Assembly (NCBI RefSeq): GCF_000525795.1
Contig: NZ_AOCG01000008.1
Coordinates: forward strand, 1-64,000
Direction of reading: 5' to 3'
Source: Listeria aquatica FSL S10-1188
GTDB taxonomy: Bacteria > Bacillota > Bacilli > Lactobacillales > Listeriaceae
Length of the DNA: 64,000 nucleotides
Shown here: positions 1-9,627 of the stretch, piece by piece
Position numbering within the stretch: the stretch's first letter is position 1
Layout: every line of letters begins with the position of its first letter
Position numbers and translations under genes: made by a program
The notes under the pieces: generated by a model
What the model was told of the DNA's origin: nothing
Database searches by the model: none
What the model saw: only the letters and a program-made list of their open reading frames with translations

Positions 1-75
1 ATTTGGAAGACCAAGCCAATGAAGTCGCCTATAGAAAAAAGAAAAAGCCAGCCTAGACGAACGGGAGGAGAAAGC

Positions 76-1284
76 ATGAGCATTGATATGTATGTGTCAA
101 AGTCGAAAGCCCAAGCGACCAGTACGAGTCAAGTTTGCCAGAAACACTTGGAGGGGTATGAAGCTCTTCAACAAGCGATTCATCAATTTACAGTAGATAG
201 CCCTTTACTGAAAGGGAAAGCCTATGATTCAGCCAAAGCTTTTTATAGCGCGGTTCTGTTGCCCCTTGTTCAGGCCGGAATCCTTTTAACAGAAGCGACT
301 GAAGAAGCCGTTCAGAAATTCTCGGAGCGTTATCAAAGTGAAGTCGATAGTGGGGACTTAAAGGAATCTGAGTTAGAAGAACAAATTCGGAAAGCAAATG
401 ACCTTATTAATCAAGCGAATGCGCTTCAAACAAAAATCACACAATCTCAATTACCCGAAACGGATCATCGAACGCAACTCAATCTCAATCAAGCTTTGAT
501 CAATTCTTATCAAACCAATAAGGAAGAACTGGAAGAAAAACTTCGAAAGTTACGGGCATTTCATGCGAGTTCACCGAGTATTTTTTCAGAAATTGCGAGT
601 TTGAAACAAGCGATTGATCAAGGGATTGCGCAAACCAAGACAGCTTGGAATTCCTCAACAGGAACTTTTATGGTTCCGAAACAAAGCGATTTGACGTGGA
701 CTGAAACTATTAAAAATAAATACGAAAAGTATCTAGAATTGACTGGCACAGCACTGATGGCTGGAGGATATGTTTCTACAGCAAATGTAGTTCGAGCTGA
801 AGGTAAGGCAAGCATTAAAAAAAATTAAAGGCGGGACTTGGCATAATTCATCTGTTAGAAGCACAAGATCTGGTAAAAAAAACTTGGGGGCAAGTAAATG
901 GTGATGTAAACCGTTTTAAAAACAGTAAAAAATGCCAAAACAGCTGACGAAATTATTAATGGAACAGGAAAAATATCAAGTGGTTTGCCAAAAAGTATAG
1001 GGGTTTTTGGCGGTACAACAGCAGTTCTTGATGGTGGGTTGACTTATCTTGAAAGAAGAGATGAATATGGAGAAACGAGTGCTGTGATAGATGGTGCTGT
1101 GCATACAGGTACGGCAGTGGGGTCCTTATATGCAGGGGCCGCAATTGGTTCACTCATCCCTATTCCAGTAGTTGGAACAGTAGCAGGAGCGGTTGGAGGT
1201 TATTTAGTCAATGGTATTTCTAACACACTTTACGATGGATTTGCTCATGGAGAATGGAACTGGGATAATTTTAAACTGTGGTAA
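76..1284 (+). CDS. LXG-domain T7SS effector (polymorphic toxin), frameshifted
   Basis: The N-terminal ~230 residues, beginning MSIDMYVSKSKAQ, form a long alpha-helical, coiled-coil-rich LXG-type domain, which in Firmicutes targets toxins to the type VII secretion system. The start at 76 is chosen because GGGAGGAG lies just upstream; an in-frame ATG at 19 has no ribosome site. The frame is lost at A runs near 816-823, 876-883 and 917-921. Single-base corrections extend it to 1284, about 400 residues. The tail is hydrophobic and glycine-rich (AGAAIGSLIPIPVVGTVAG, then VGGYLVNG) and ends in an aromatic DGFAHGEWNWDNF segment. That resembles a glycine-zipper membrane toxin; pore formation is inference. 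A membrane protein and a DUF4176 gene follow, the usual order of an LXG cassette. The lap partner genes are not in the window and may lie upstream. Confidence 0.7.
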
Positions 1285-1335
1285 AATACAGAGAAGAGAT
1301 TATGATAAAATTCATTCTATGAGGAGAATCCTTTA

Positions 1336-1994
1336 ATGAAGAAAATTATTTATATTGGAGAAACGGCTGGCTATACAGTTTATTTTGATAGAAAAAGAAA
1401 GCAAATTTTAAAAATCAAAGAAAAGTCAATGGTTAAGTAACAAAAAAAACTAGAAATAATTCTAAGGTTATCATTCTCACTCTTGTAGCAATTATATTGT
1501 GCGGAAGTGTACTAACATTTTTTGGGAAAGATCAGTTTTTTATGGGAGAATATACGATTGGCATATTGTTTTTTTTTTGATTCTTTTTTGGATGTTTGAA
1601 TTCTTCTTTTTAGCCACTCTAACTCATCGTATTTTATATAAGGACATAAAAAAAAGCAGAGAAAGCAACAAAAAAAAAGAATTTAGAAATGCTGTCCAAA
1701 ATAATAATATATGGAATATCTTTAACAATAAAAAGGTTACTATCTCTAAGAAAATTTTTGCATGGGTACTTACTTTTTTTATTTTTAGGAACAACAATAG
1801 GGTTTTTCTATCTTTTATTTAGGATTAACCAACAAGGTTTATTTTTGGGAAGTCCAATAGGAAGTGAGCTTATTCCATTGAGCCTTTTTGGGGTACTCCC
1901 CTATATTGTATTTTATCTCATTTGGCAAAACAATTTGATTAGTTGGTTTAACATAGTGGAAAATTATCAAAAGAGAAAATTGGAGGGGAAATAA
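1336..1994 (+). CDS. Multi-spanning membrane protein, candidate immunity protein of the LXG toxin, frameshifted
   Basis: Begins MKKIIYIGETAGYTVYFD after a GGAG-like site. It is broken at A/T runs near 1439, 1567-1576 and 1650. Corrected, it is about 219 residues with roughly four hydrophobic segments (around VIILTLVAIILCGSVLTF, FFLILFWMFEFFFLATL, LHGYLLFLFLGTTIGFFYL and PLSLFGVLPYIVFYLIW) separated by lysine-rich loops. I do not recognise a family. Its place directly between an LXG toxin and DUF4176, and its membrane nature matching a membrane-active toxin tail, suggest it protects the producer; this is inference. The stop is one base before the next start. Confidence 0.5.
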
Positions 1995-1995
1995 A

Positions 1996-2299
1996 ATGGA
2001 TGGAAAAATTTTACCGTTAGGAAGCGTAGTCACTTTAAAGGATGGAGATGGCTCTGTGTTAATGATCGTTTCCAGAGCAAGTGTGATAGAAGATAGGAAA
2101 AAAGCATTTTTTTTATGATTATGGAGCTGTATTAATTCCCCAAGGGATGATATCCCCCGAAGCAGTCTATTTTTTTAATCGAGAAAATGTCAGCCAAGTC
2201 TTATTTAAAGGATTTTTGAATGATAAAGAAAGGGAGTTTGCTGAACATTACGATCAAATGATTGAGGAGAATGAAATTCCCAAAGGGACTGTTGATTAA
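1996..2299 (+). CDS. DUF4176-family protein, frameshifted
   Basis: Starts MDGKILPLGSVVTLKDGDG behind TTGGAGGGG, overlapping the intergenic end of the preceding gene. An eight-T run at 2106-2113 breaks the frame. With seven T the product reads on through YDYGAVLIPQGMISPEAVYF to a stop at 2299, about 100 residues. The pattern LGSVVTLK.G...MIV.R plus a later P.G...PE..YFFN matches DUF4176, a small family regularly found in LXG/T7SS cassettes. A second member lies at 28439-28696 beside another LXG gene, which supports the assignment. Its biochemical role is unknown. Confidence 0.72.
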
Positions 2300-2329
2300 G
2301 CGATTTAACTAATTTTATAACCAGAGACA

Positions 2330-2360
2330 AGTCTAGAATCTATAAATTCTAGACTTTTTT
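2330..2360 (+). terminator. Rho-independent terminator of the LXG cassette
   Basis: A perfect 10-bp stem (AGTCTAGAAT / ATTCTAGACT) with a 6-base loop is followed by six T. It sits 30 bp after the DUF4176 stop. The rest of the gap up to 2643 is very AT-rich and holds no gene I can support; it must carry the promoter of the reverse transcriptase gene. Confidence 0.85.
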
Positions 2361-2643
2361 AGTCCAACGAAAGAATGCGGGTTATAACAACCACTGATAC
2401 TTAGATTTAGTTTATAAAATAATCTATAAAGAAAAGTTTATTATATAGTGAAATAAGCACATGTTTATGAAATGCAATGGAGATTATAGAGATTAAGTGA
2501 TAAAATTGATTTTAGGAAAAAGTTTTTATAATAGGAAAAAACAGTAGTACAGAACCAATTCCTATCTAATGAAAAAAATTTTATTAATTAAAAGAATAGA
2601 AGTGAGGAGGAATTAAAATTATCCAGAAAAAAACATATTATCA

Positions 2644-4411
2644 ATGAATCATGATGAGGCTCGAAGATTTTTTTTTGAAACCTTCTAGTTATTTTAGTCA
2701 AAATCTTCCAGTATATTTTAATATTACATACCTTCTCGAAAGTGCTTTGGAAAAGTTAGGAGAAGAAAGTCTAGAAACAAAAAACCACTTGTTTGAGAAC
2801 CATAAATATTCAAAGTGTCCAAATATAATTATACCATTTACATAAATAAAGAGAGCAACACATATCGACCGCTAACGTTAATTCATCCTTATCTATACGT
2901 AGATTTTGTTAATTTGCTGACGAAGGAGACTAATTGGAAAATACTAGTTGAAAGATTCGAAGAACTTCAAGATAGCGTTCAAAATAAAATTGTTTGTAGT
3001 AGTTTACCTTTTGAGACAGTTAAGGTTAGTAAAGCAGATAGTAAAAAAGAATACGCACTAAATTTTTGGGAGTCAATCGAACAAGAGACTATAAAATATA
3101 GTCTAGAATATAATTGTCTTTTAAAAGTAGATATACAAAATTTTTATGGAAGCATCTACACTCATACCTTATGTTGGGCATTACATGGTGAAGAAAAATC
3201 AAAAGAAGCGAAGAACCAAAGCAAACTTGATGACTTATTAGGGGATAAAGTTGATCGAAAATTTCAATATATGAATTATGGAGAAACAGTAGGGATACCT
3301 CAAGGAAACATTATTTCAGATCTTATGTCTGAACTTCTACTCGCATTTATAGATTATAAGCTGGTGAGAAGAATTAAAAAAAATTGAAAATGAATCTGAG
3401 AAAAGCATTGATTACAAAATATTACGCTATCGAGATGACTACCGTATTTTAACTAAGAATATAGAAGAATCCATGATTATTAATCGAGAGCTCGTAATTC
3501 TGTTACAAAGATTTAAACTAAGTCTAGGAAAATCAAAAACGTCCCAAGTTACCGATTTAATTTCTGGTGCATTAAGAGAAGATAAGCAGTATTGGATAGA
3601 GCATGATCTAGTAATAAAACTTACAACAGATAAATTATATGAATTACCCCAAAATTTTATGAAACAATCTATTGATAAACAAAAAAACAGGTTAGTAAAG
3701 GAAAAAGCATTTTCTAAATTTTTTAGAAAAAACTTTCATAATAGAGCATACAAGACAACTTTGCAGAAACACTTATTTATTATAAAAGCTTTTTCAGATA
3801 TTTACCCTAACAGTGGTCAGCTTATTTCAGCTTTAAGCGAGTTTGAGAATCGATTATTAGATATGAATTCTACTGATTTTAAGAATACTGGGACAGAAGT
3901 AGAGGTAATAATAGCAATATTGGTTGATATTATCAAAAAAAATCCTAAAATTACTGAAATAGGTGTCAAACTTTTATCAACATTAATCCAAAAAATTGAA
4001 TCAAGTGAATTTCAATTGGAATACTTAGAAGGAATAAGCGATTTTATAAGTATAGATACCAGTGAAATAAAGTTTAAGTATATCCAATCAGTAAATAAAA
4101 AACTTCACCAAAGTAGTTATAATGACTATTTAGAAATTTGGCTACAACGATTAATCATAAAAAACTTGAAAGATGATACTGAGATTAGTATGGATTATAT
4201 TACTAAAAGCAAAAATGAACTTGTACGTCTTTGCAATGCTGTGCTACGGAGGAAAGAAATTAAGAAAGAATTTATTTTTAATGAAGATTGGCTAAAAGAA
4301 AAATATAGATTGGATTTGAAAAAATTAGTCAATGAGGAAGAAATATTAAAGCTTCCTGAACTGATTTCTAGTGATGAAATCTATTTAGTAGAGTATGATT
4401 TAAATACTTGA
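2644..4411 (+). CDS. Antiphage (Abi/DRT-type) reverse transcriptase, frameshifted
   Basis: Three fragments join into one gene of about 589 codons if single-base indels are corrected at the T run 2668-2676, the A run 2812-2814 and the A run 3380-3387. The N-terminal half is an RT palm: RPLTLIHPYLYVDFVNLLT, then LLKVDIQNFYGSIYTH (catalytic Asp of motif A), GIPQGNIISDLMSELLLAF (motif B) and ILRYRDDYRIL (the YxDD catalytic pair, 3428-3439). The remaining ~300 residues are alpha-helical, lysine/glutamate-rich and without a recognised motif. RT palm plus helical C-terminal domain, the YRDDY signature and the absence of intron or retron features fit the unknown-group defence RTs that include AbiA and Drt3b; which one is uncertain. 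Start ATG 2644 is tentative, because AGGAGG (2605-2610) lies too far upstream, so the true start may be earlier. Low GC and the neighbours suggest acquired DNA. Confidence 0.78.
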
Positions 4412-4440
4412 TGAAGTTATGTGGTAATAGTGAGTACTAT

Positions 4441-4486
4441 TTCCCTGTATAGATTTTGGCAGGGAGTTAAAATCTATACAGGGGAA
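4441..4486. repeat. Perfect 15-bp inverted repeat downstream of the reverse transcriptase gene
   Basis: CCCTGTATAGATTTT (4443-4457) pairs exactly with AAAATCTATACAGGG (4469-4483) around an 11-base loop. It lies 31 bp after the RT stop. No T run follows, so it is not a canonical intrinsic terminator on either strand. It may be a terminator variant, a processing site or part of a small RNA. Confidence 0.7.
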
Positions 4487-4579
4487 TTTAAATTGGAAAA
4501 ATGATAACTGTTTAAAATATGAAATTCACATGAAAGTTCAGTATAGAAAAGTAAACCTTCATGATAAAGAAGGGATTCC

Positions 4580-4776
4580 TTTGATTTGATAAAAAGCTTA
4601 AATCCAATAAAACACTAAAAAATTACTCTGAAGAATATCGAAATGAATATGGCTTTACGGAAAAAGAATGGTACGGAGAATAGTGGTAGTACGATGGAAC
4701 TCAATATGAGCCAAAATCAAATAAGCATGGAGTAGGAACGAATAATGCTCCTTCTGAAAACTGGAGGGGAAATTAA
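4580..4776 (+). pseudogene. Decayed tail related to the following membrane protein, fused to a toxin-like tail
   Basis: Translation gives NYSEEYRNEYGFTEKEWYGE and a stop (TAG). After a second TAG the same frame continues YDGTQYEPKSNKHGVGTNN and APSENWRGN, stopping with TAA at 4774-4776, which overlaps the next ATG. The first part closely matches the end of the next protein (KKYSEDFRTEYEYTEEEWYGE). The second part looks like the end of a secreted toxin. No upstream body remains, so this is a remnant, perhaps of a deleted toxin or a duplicated immunity gene. Confidence 0.5.
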
Positions 4777-5588
4777 TGAGTTTATTTTCAAAGATTGTAA
4801 ATCAATTCTCCTTTGAACAAGCCCTAGAAAAGAATTCGCTAAATCAGATTTATATAACATTAAATGGAACGGGGAAAGAGCTATTATCTAAAACATTAAA
4901 AATATTTATTTTTGCTGTGGTTTCGTTGCTAGTATGTCTTTTTTCTAGCAATAACTGGTTTGTATTTCCAATCATCGCAGCGATCATTATTTTAGTAACA
5001 GTCATAGGGTATTTTAGAAGTAGTCTCTATTTTAAACCGGCTATCTATAATATTGCTATCTATTTATTTGTACAAACGGCTCTTATTTTCTATATTTCAA
5101 GTCTAGAGGTAACAGATAGTAGCTTTATAAATCGAGTAATTGCTATTGTCTATATATTAATAGGATATAGCCTATCTTTTTATGTAATCAAGTTAAAACT
5201 ACTAGAAAAAGTGCAGACCAAGTATTTAGAAACAGATGAAAAGCAGTTAAGAAAAAGGAAATCTATTAAGGCTATTAGGATACTTTCTATTGCTTTAGTG
5301 AGTCTTATCATAATTATTATTGCAGGTATGCAGTTATATAGAATAAATAAATGGTGGCTTGGTGGGACCAACGCAGATTTCCTTGCTGGACAAAATGGTA
5401 CATTTGCTGGAACCATTATCGCATCTGTTTTTGTTTGTATTGCATTACTTGTATTATTTCTAATTACTTTACTTCCTACCCTACTTTTAAATGCAACAAC
5501 GGTTGTAGATGGGTATATTTACAAAAAATACTCAGAAGATTTTAGAACAGAATATGAATATACTGAAGAAGAATGGTATGGCGAATAA
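4776..5588 (+). CDS. Six-or-seven-span membrane protein, possible immunity protein
   Basis: 270 residues with hydrophobic segments around residues 42-62, 66-82, 90-108, 120-142, 170-188 and 212-240, plus a short acidic tail ending EYTEEEWYGE. CTGGAGGGG precedes the ATG, which overlaps the upstream stop as TAATG and implies translational coupling to a lost upstream gene. I do not recognise the family. Its tail is duplicated immediately upstream in a decayed fragment next to toxin-like sequence. Together with the LXG cassette in the same island this favours an immunity role, but there is no direct evidence. Confidence 0.6.
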   Translation: MSLFSKIVNQFSFEQALEKNSLNQIYITLNGTGKELLSKTLKIFIFAVVSLLVCLFSSNNWFVFPIIAAIIILVTVIGYFRSSLYFKPAIYNIAIYLFVQTALIFYISSLEVTDSSFINRVIAIVYILIGYSLSFYVIKLKLLEKVQTKYLETDEKQLRKRKSIKAIRILSIALVSLIIIIIAGMQLYRINKWWLGGTNADFLAGQNGTFAGTIIASVFVCIALLVLFLITLLPTLLLNATTVVDGYIYKKYSEDFRTEYEYTEEEWYGE

Positions 5589-5633
5589 TCATTAATTCAA
5601 GTCTTCCGAAATAATTAAATTCTTCAAAAAGCT

Positions 5634-5659
5634 CATGTTACCTAAACATGGTTTTTTTT
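5634..5659 (+). terminator. Rho-independent terminator
   Basis: CATGTT/AACATG stem with a 5-base loop followed by eight T, 45 bp after the membrane-protein gene. Confidence 0.7.
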
Positions 5660-5674
5660 GTTGGGAGACAATCA

Positions 5675-5900
5675 TTCTATAGCATCGACAACTCAATAAA
5701 CGAACAACTCCCTTTTCCTATTTCATTAGGGAGGGGAGTTTAAAGGTGGATAAGACGACTTGCAAAATATTCGTCTACCTCCTGCTTATCATATCTGGGC
5801 ATATTAAATACCAGGTATTTTTTAAATGCTTTTTTACTAAGAAACTCATAGAAGTTCTTTCATATTCACGATTTCTTTATACTGAACTAGAATGTCTGAA
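5675..5900 (-). pseudogene. Copy 1 of a ~220-bp duplicated, decayed coding sequence
   Basis: On the minus strand it reads FYEFLSKKAFKKYLVFNMP then RYDKQEVDEYFASRL before losing frame. It is clearly homologous along its length to 7045-7300. Both copies share TTCTATAGCATC on the plus strand at one edge and TTTATACTGAACTAGAAT near the other. The parent family is not recognised. The two copies flank the two-gene module at 6167-6897. The remaining sequence from 5900 to 6166 holds only a short doubtful ORF (5900-6103, discussed as rejected) and the promoter of the next gene. Confidence 0.6.
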
Positions 5901-6166
5901 TGCGTTGCAAAATGTGTAGGAATCTTATACACGTATTTTTTAGAGTGTGCCTTACGAGTGCAACTGCCAAGTACTCTGGGGATAAAGGAAGTGCCTATTA
6001 TAATCTTGACTCTAATCAATATTCTGATTTCATGACTGGATGTTTCCTGGAACAGACTACTGCTTTTAAACTTGGAAGTAGAATATACCTTACAAGATTG
6101 TAACTATTCATTCTATTCTTTCTACGTTATAATTCTCTGGAATAAATACATCAGGAGAGTGAAAAC

Positions 6167-6688
6167 ATGAAAAAGTTAGATTTAACAAAAATTGGGAGAG
6201 TTTTAGCGCCTGCTTTGGTAGCAACGCTTGTTATGACTTCCGTTGCACCAGCAGTTTCTGTATATGCACAAGAGAAACAAATTCCAGCTACACAAAAGGA
6301 AGAAGTGGATATAGAAGTGCCATCCAAAGAAGAACTAGAGCGTTTGGGATTATCAGAACAGGAAATACAAGAGTTGATGCAAGTTTCAGACACAGGGATT
6401 ACGTTAAAAGATGGAGTAGCCTATGATCAAAATGGCGATCGAATTTTGTCTAGAGAACGTGGAAAACTAAAATGGGCTGTTAAGTTATTGAGGGCTGCAT
6501 GGAAAAAAGTACCTTCAAAAGTAAAGAAAACTTTAGGTGGGGTAGCTGGGTTTGAAAGTTTATTAAGTTTTATAGATCATTTTACAGGAAAAGTATCAGA
6601 TGCTATTTATTTAGGTTGTCGAAAATTAGGGATGAGTAAAACAGTTTCGTGGTGGGTTATGAAAGTTTTAACCTTTATAGCATTTTAA
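6167..6688 (+). CDS. Secreted, acidic-pro/cationic-C-terminal peptide; candidate bacteriocin precursor
   Basis: 173 residues. A Sec signal peptide is clear (MKKLDLTKIGRVLAPALV, hydrophobic core, probable cleavage after SVYA near residue 34). An acidic middle (KEEVDIEVPSKEELERLG) and an RERGK junction near residue 97 lead to a cationic, amphipathic, tryptophan-containing tail of about 75 residues (KWAVKLLRAAWKKVPSKVKK, later SKTVSWWVMKVLTFIAF). GGAGAG lies 7 bases before the ATG. Signal, acidic pro-region and cationic tail, with a 62-residue two-span membrane protein directly downstream, resemble Sec-dependent antimicrobial peptide/immunity pairs. I know no specific family, so the function is inference. 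Confidence 0.62.
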   Translation: MKKLDLTKIGRVLAPALVATLVMTSVAPAVSVYAQEKQIPATQKEEVDIEVPSKEELERLGLSEQEIQELMQVSDTGITLKDGVAYDQNGDRILSRERGKLKWAVKLLRAAWKKVPSKVKKTLGGVAGFESLLSFIDHFTGKVSDAIYLGCRKLGMSKTVSWWVMKVLTFIAF

Positions 6689-6708
6689 AAAACTAGGAGA
6701 GATCAAAA

Positions 6709-6897
6709 ATGAAATTAAAGCTTACTAAAACCACAAGTACAATCTTTTTTGTTTTGTTGTTCATCCTCATTTTTAGCGTGATTCCTAAATTGTTTCCACA
6801 TAACAACATTATTTTTTGGATAATAAATATACTGGCTATTCTCTTTGTCATAGCTGTGATTGTAGATTCATATTCTTCACGAAAGAAAAAAAATTGA
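6709..6897 (+). CDS. Small two-span membrane protein, candidate immunity protein
   Basis: 62 residues: a short basic start, two hydrophobic helices (IFFVLLFILIFSVIPKL and IIFWIINILAILFVIAVIV) and a basic tail SRKKKN. AGGAGAG lies just before the ATG, 20 bp after the secreted peptide gene, so the two are co-transcribed. Size and topology are typical of bacteriocin self-protection proteins. There is no family match from memory. Confidence 0.6.
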   Translation: MKLKLTKTTSTIFFVLLFILIFSVIPKLFPHNNIIFWIINILAILFVIAVIVDSYSSRKKKN

Positions 6898-7044
6898 AGC
6901 GCAGAAAAGAAAAAAAATTGCAAAAATAAATCTAGTACTTTTATTATTCGTATAAAAAATTCATGACAATTGTACTCTGTCCATATAAGTTGGATATTTA
7001 GTCTGAATTTTGGATTTCAACACAAGAAAGCGTGGATTTTTTAT

Positions 7045-7300
7045 TATGATACGGTTATTCTATAGCATCCACATTTCAATAATCGAAGAACTCCCTTCTC
7101 TTATTATCCTGGAGAGGGGAGTTCTGTTTAAAGATGGATAAGACACTTGCAAAATAATCGCGTGCTTCTTGCTTATCAAGACGTGGCATATTAAATACTA
7201 GATATTTAGTAAAGGCGTTTTTTTTAAGAAACTCATAGAAATTTTTTGTGCGCACGATTCCTTTATACTGAACTAGAATATCTAAACGTGATATGAATTG
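7045..7300 (-). pseudogene. Copy 2 of the duplicated, decayed coding sequence
   Basis: The minus strand reads an open frame of at least 72 codons to a TGA at 7076-7078, including SRLDILVQYKGIVRTKNFYE, FLKKNAFTKYLVFNMPRLDK and QEARDYFASVLSIFKQNSPL. It has no start codon with a ribosome site, so it is a 3' remnant. It is better preserved than copy 1 (5675-5900). Family unknown. Besides this and the terminator at 7351-7409 I see nothing in 6898-7468. Confidence 0.6.
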
Positions 7301-7350
7301 AAGTAGGAGTTTTTTGAAAAGAAATACTCACTACTCAACGGAATAAATTC

Positions 7351-7409
7351 AAACTAGGCCATTGACTTCCTGTTTCGCGCAGAGAAATCGATAGCCTAGT
7401 TTTTTTTAT
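7351..7409. terminator. Terminator-like hairpin at the end of the transglutaminase operon
   Basis: AAACTAGGC (7351-7359) pairs with GCCTAGTTT (7394-7402), followed by a T run on the plus strand. It marks the border between the AT-rich island and the core genes. Confidence 0.55.
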
Positions 7410-7468
7410 TCGCGTCGAATGCCGCACTTGAATTTAGCTTTTCAAGAATTAGTCTTACTGGTTTCAGG

Positions 7469-9627
7469 TTAGCGTTTAAAGTTTTTTCGCTTCTTTTGAC
7501 TTTCTAAAACTTCAATAATAGCTAGAAACGCAGGTTTTATTTGTTCATTTTGGAAATAAACTCCGCCGTATAAGTAGGCTTCGTATTGTTTTGTGAGTTC
7601 TGTGAAAGCGGAAATGTCGATTCGTGTTGCATAAGCTGTTAGGGTCTCGCTTGGCTCTCTGCTCTTACTAAAGAATTTTGGCAATTTGCGATAAGCAACT
7701 TCAAATGGAAGTCTGTCATGCTTGATTTGCCATTTAAAATAGCGCAGCAATAGTGCTTTCCGCTTCACAACTAAGAAAGTAAGCAGAGGGATTACAAGGC
7801 CACATAAAATCCAGTAAATGTATTTAGGAAGCTGAAATGACTTATCTTGGTGCCTAGTTTCTTGCTTCGTACTATTTTGGGAAGTTTTGTTTTTCTGCTG
7901 TTTTTTAGTGTTCTCTTCTTTTTTAGTTGATTTGTCTTCTTTAGCGGCTGTATCCGAGCGATTTTCGGTTTGACTATTTTGATTAGCATCTAGACGATTA
8001 TCACCAGTCGTATTTGTGAAAGCTTCTGGATTATGAAAGGTTGCCGTCGGTTCAAACGGGACCCAACCTGTTCCAGGGAAATAAACTTCTGGCCAAGAAT
8101 GGGCATTGTTATTTTGAACTTTATAAATCGTATTTGCACCATCTTTTCGAGTCTCTTCTCCAGGCGTAAATCCCTTCGCGAAACGAGCAGGTATCCCAAG
8201 TGAACGTAACATGACAACCATTGATGTTGAGAAGTTATCACAGTAGCCAACTTTAGTCTCAAACAAAAATTGATCGACATAATCAGCCCCGCGCTTCGTT
8301 TCTGTCGCATCTTTCGTACTATAGCGAAACTCACCAGAGAAGCTTAGATAGCGTTCAATGGCTTTTACTTTTTCATACGTATCACTTTCAGACTCTGTCA
8401 GCCGATTTGCGAGATTTTTGACACGCTTTGGAAGGCTGTTTGGAAGCTGTGTATAGCGCTCCACAAATTCATCTTGCAAAGTCGTATAGGTCGCTTCTTT
8501 CATCTTCCGAATATCATAAGTGGGCCGCTTTATTTCTAGTGAGTAATTTTTTAATGGAACCTTGAGGTGTGACCTTTTCATTAGATGCAACATAACGGAA
8601 CGGCCCAGCTGTTGACTGAACATTTTGTGTGCCGTAAGCATAAACAAGATAGTCATTAGAAGCTGTGAAGCGAATCGTTGCTTGTTCACTTTGTTCAGCA
8701 TAATCTTCATTCAGTTTAACAGGGAAGTCTGCCAAGCTATTAAAACGCTCTGGATTTGCCGTACTTGGCTGAGCCCAGCCTTTTCCAGTATAGGTTTGTT
8801 TGGATTCAACACGCCAGTAATGTGGATGTTTTGTAGTAACTTGGAATACTTCACTATAATCAGCTTCAAGGGCTCCACCTAGTTCTGTATCGTCTTCACT
8901 ATAACCGACCGTTCTTGTTGTATCTATTCCAAGTGTTTGGCGAATAAAAGGAACAGGATCGTTCCAAACAGGTTGATGGATAGGAAGAAAAAGCGAAAGC
9001 CCCGTAATAATAGCTAAGGTAGCAAGAAATCCGATATGATAAGTAGCAACCCGCTTCGTTGAGTCTAGTTGACTTGCGTAACCAAGTCGCGCTGTTAATG
9101 TTAGGTGAAGCAATAAAAAAACCAATAATGACAGTTCGAACAAGTGCCAGTTCACCATGATAGTCTGTGAAGGTATGAATGATAGCAACATAAATCACTG
9201 TGAGAACTAGGATGCTCATGATTCGACTTTTCTTTAGCAGTGAATAAGAAGTAATGTAAGCAAGCAACCATAGTGCAACGAGAAACGTCATGAAAATAAA
9301 TTCGTCACCGATTTCAGTGGCATTAAGATGAATCATATGGCTGATTCCGTTTATGACCATTCTAGTCAGTTCTGAGTAGAATGATGGATCAAAAAGATTA
9401 CCACCATTAAATAAGAGTGCCATCAAAAGGGCAAGGATAATGAGGTGAAGCGGAATCGAATAGTAGAATCGTAAACCTATAAAAAAGCAACCGAGCGATA
9501 AAGCGACAAAAGCCACCATATAAACCGAATAGTTGGTTTCCGTTAAGTAACTAAATGGATAGACCCATTCCGAAACAAGCAGAACAGCCAGCACATAAAG
9601 CAGGAATTTTAAAGTTTTTTGTCCCAT
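7469..9627 (-). CDS. TgpA-type membrane transglutaminase-like protein, frameshifted
   Basis: Three reading-frame pieces join by single-base corrections at the runs near 9115-9121 and 8545-8550 into a ~720-residue protein. The N-terminal third has about six membrane helices. An extracytoplasmic transglutaminase-like domain carries VGYCDNFSTSMVV (nucleophile Cys), NNAHSWPEVYFPG (His) and GWVPFEPTATF (acid). A lysine/glutamate-rich linker, one more membrane helix (ILCGLVIPLLTFLVV) and a C-terminal DUF4129-like cytoplasmic segment follow. The start is ATG 9627, since GGAGG precedes it and it overlaps the stop of the upstream DUF58 gene. With moxR and DUF58 it forms the widespread MoxR-DUF58-TgpA operon, whose substrate is unknown. 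Confidence 0.85.

Noticed and set aside
5900..6103. 67-residue ORF (contains TSATAKYSGDKGSAYYN) before the secreted-peptide gene
   Set aside because: No ribosome site at its start and it extends into decayed repeat sequence. The middle looks like a secreted-peptide fragment, but there is too little to call a gene.
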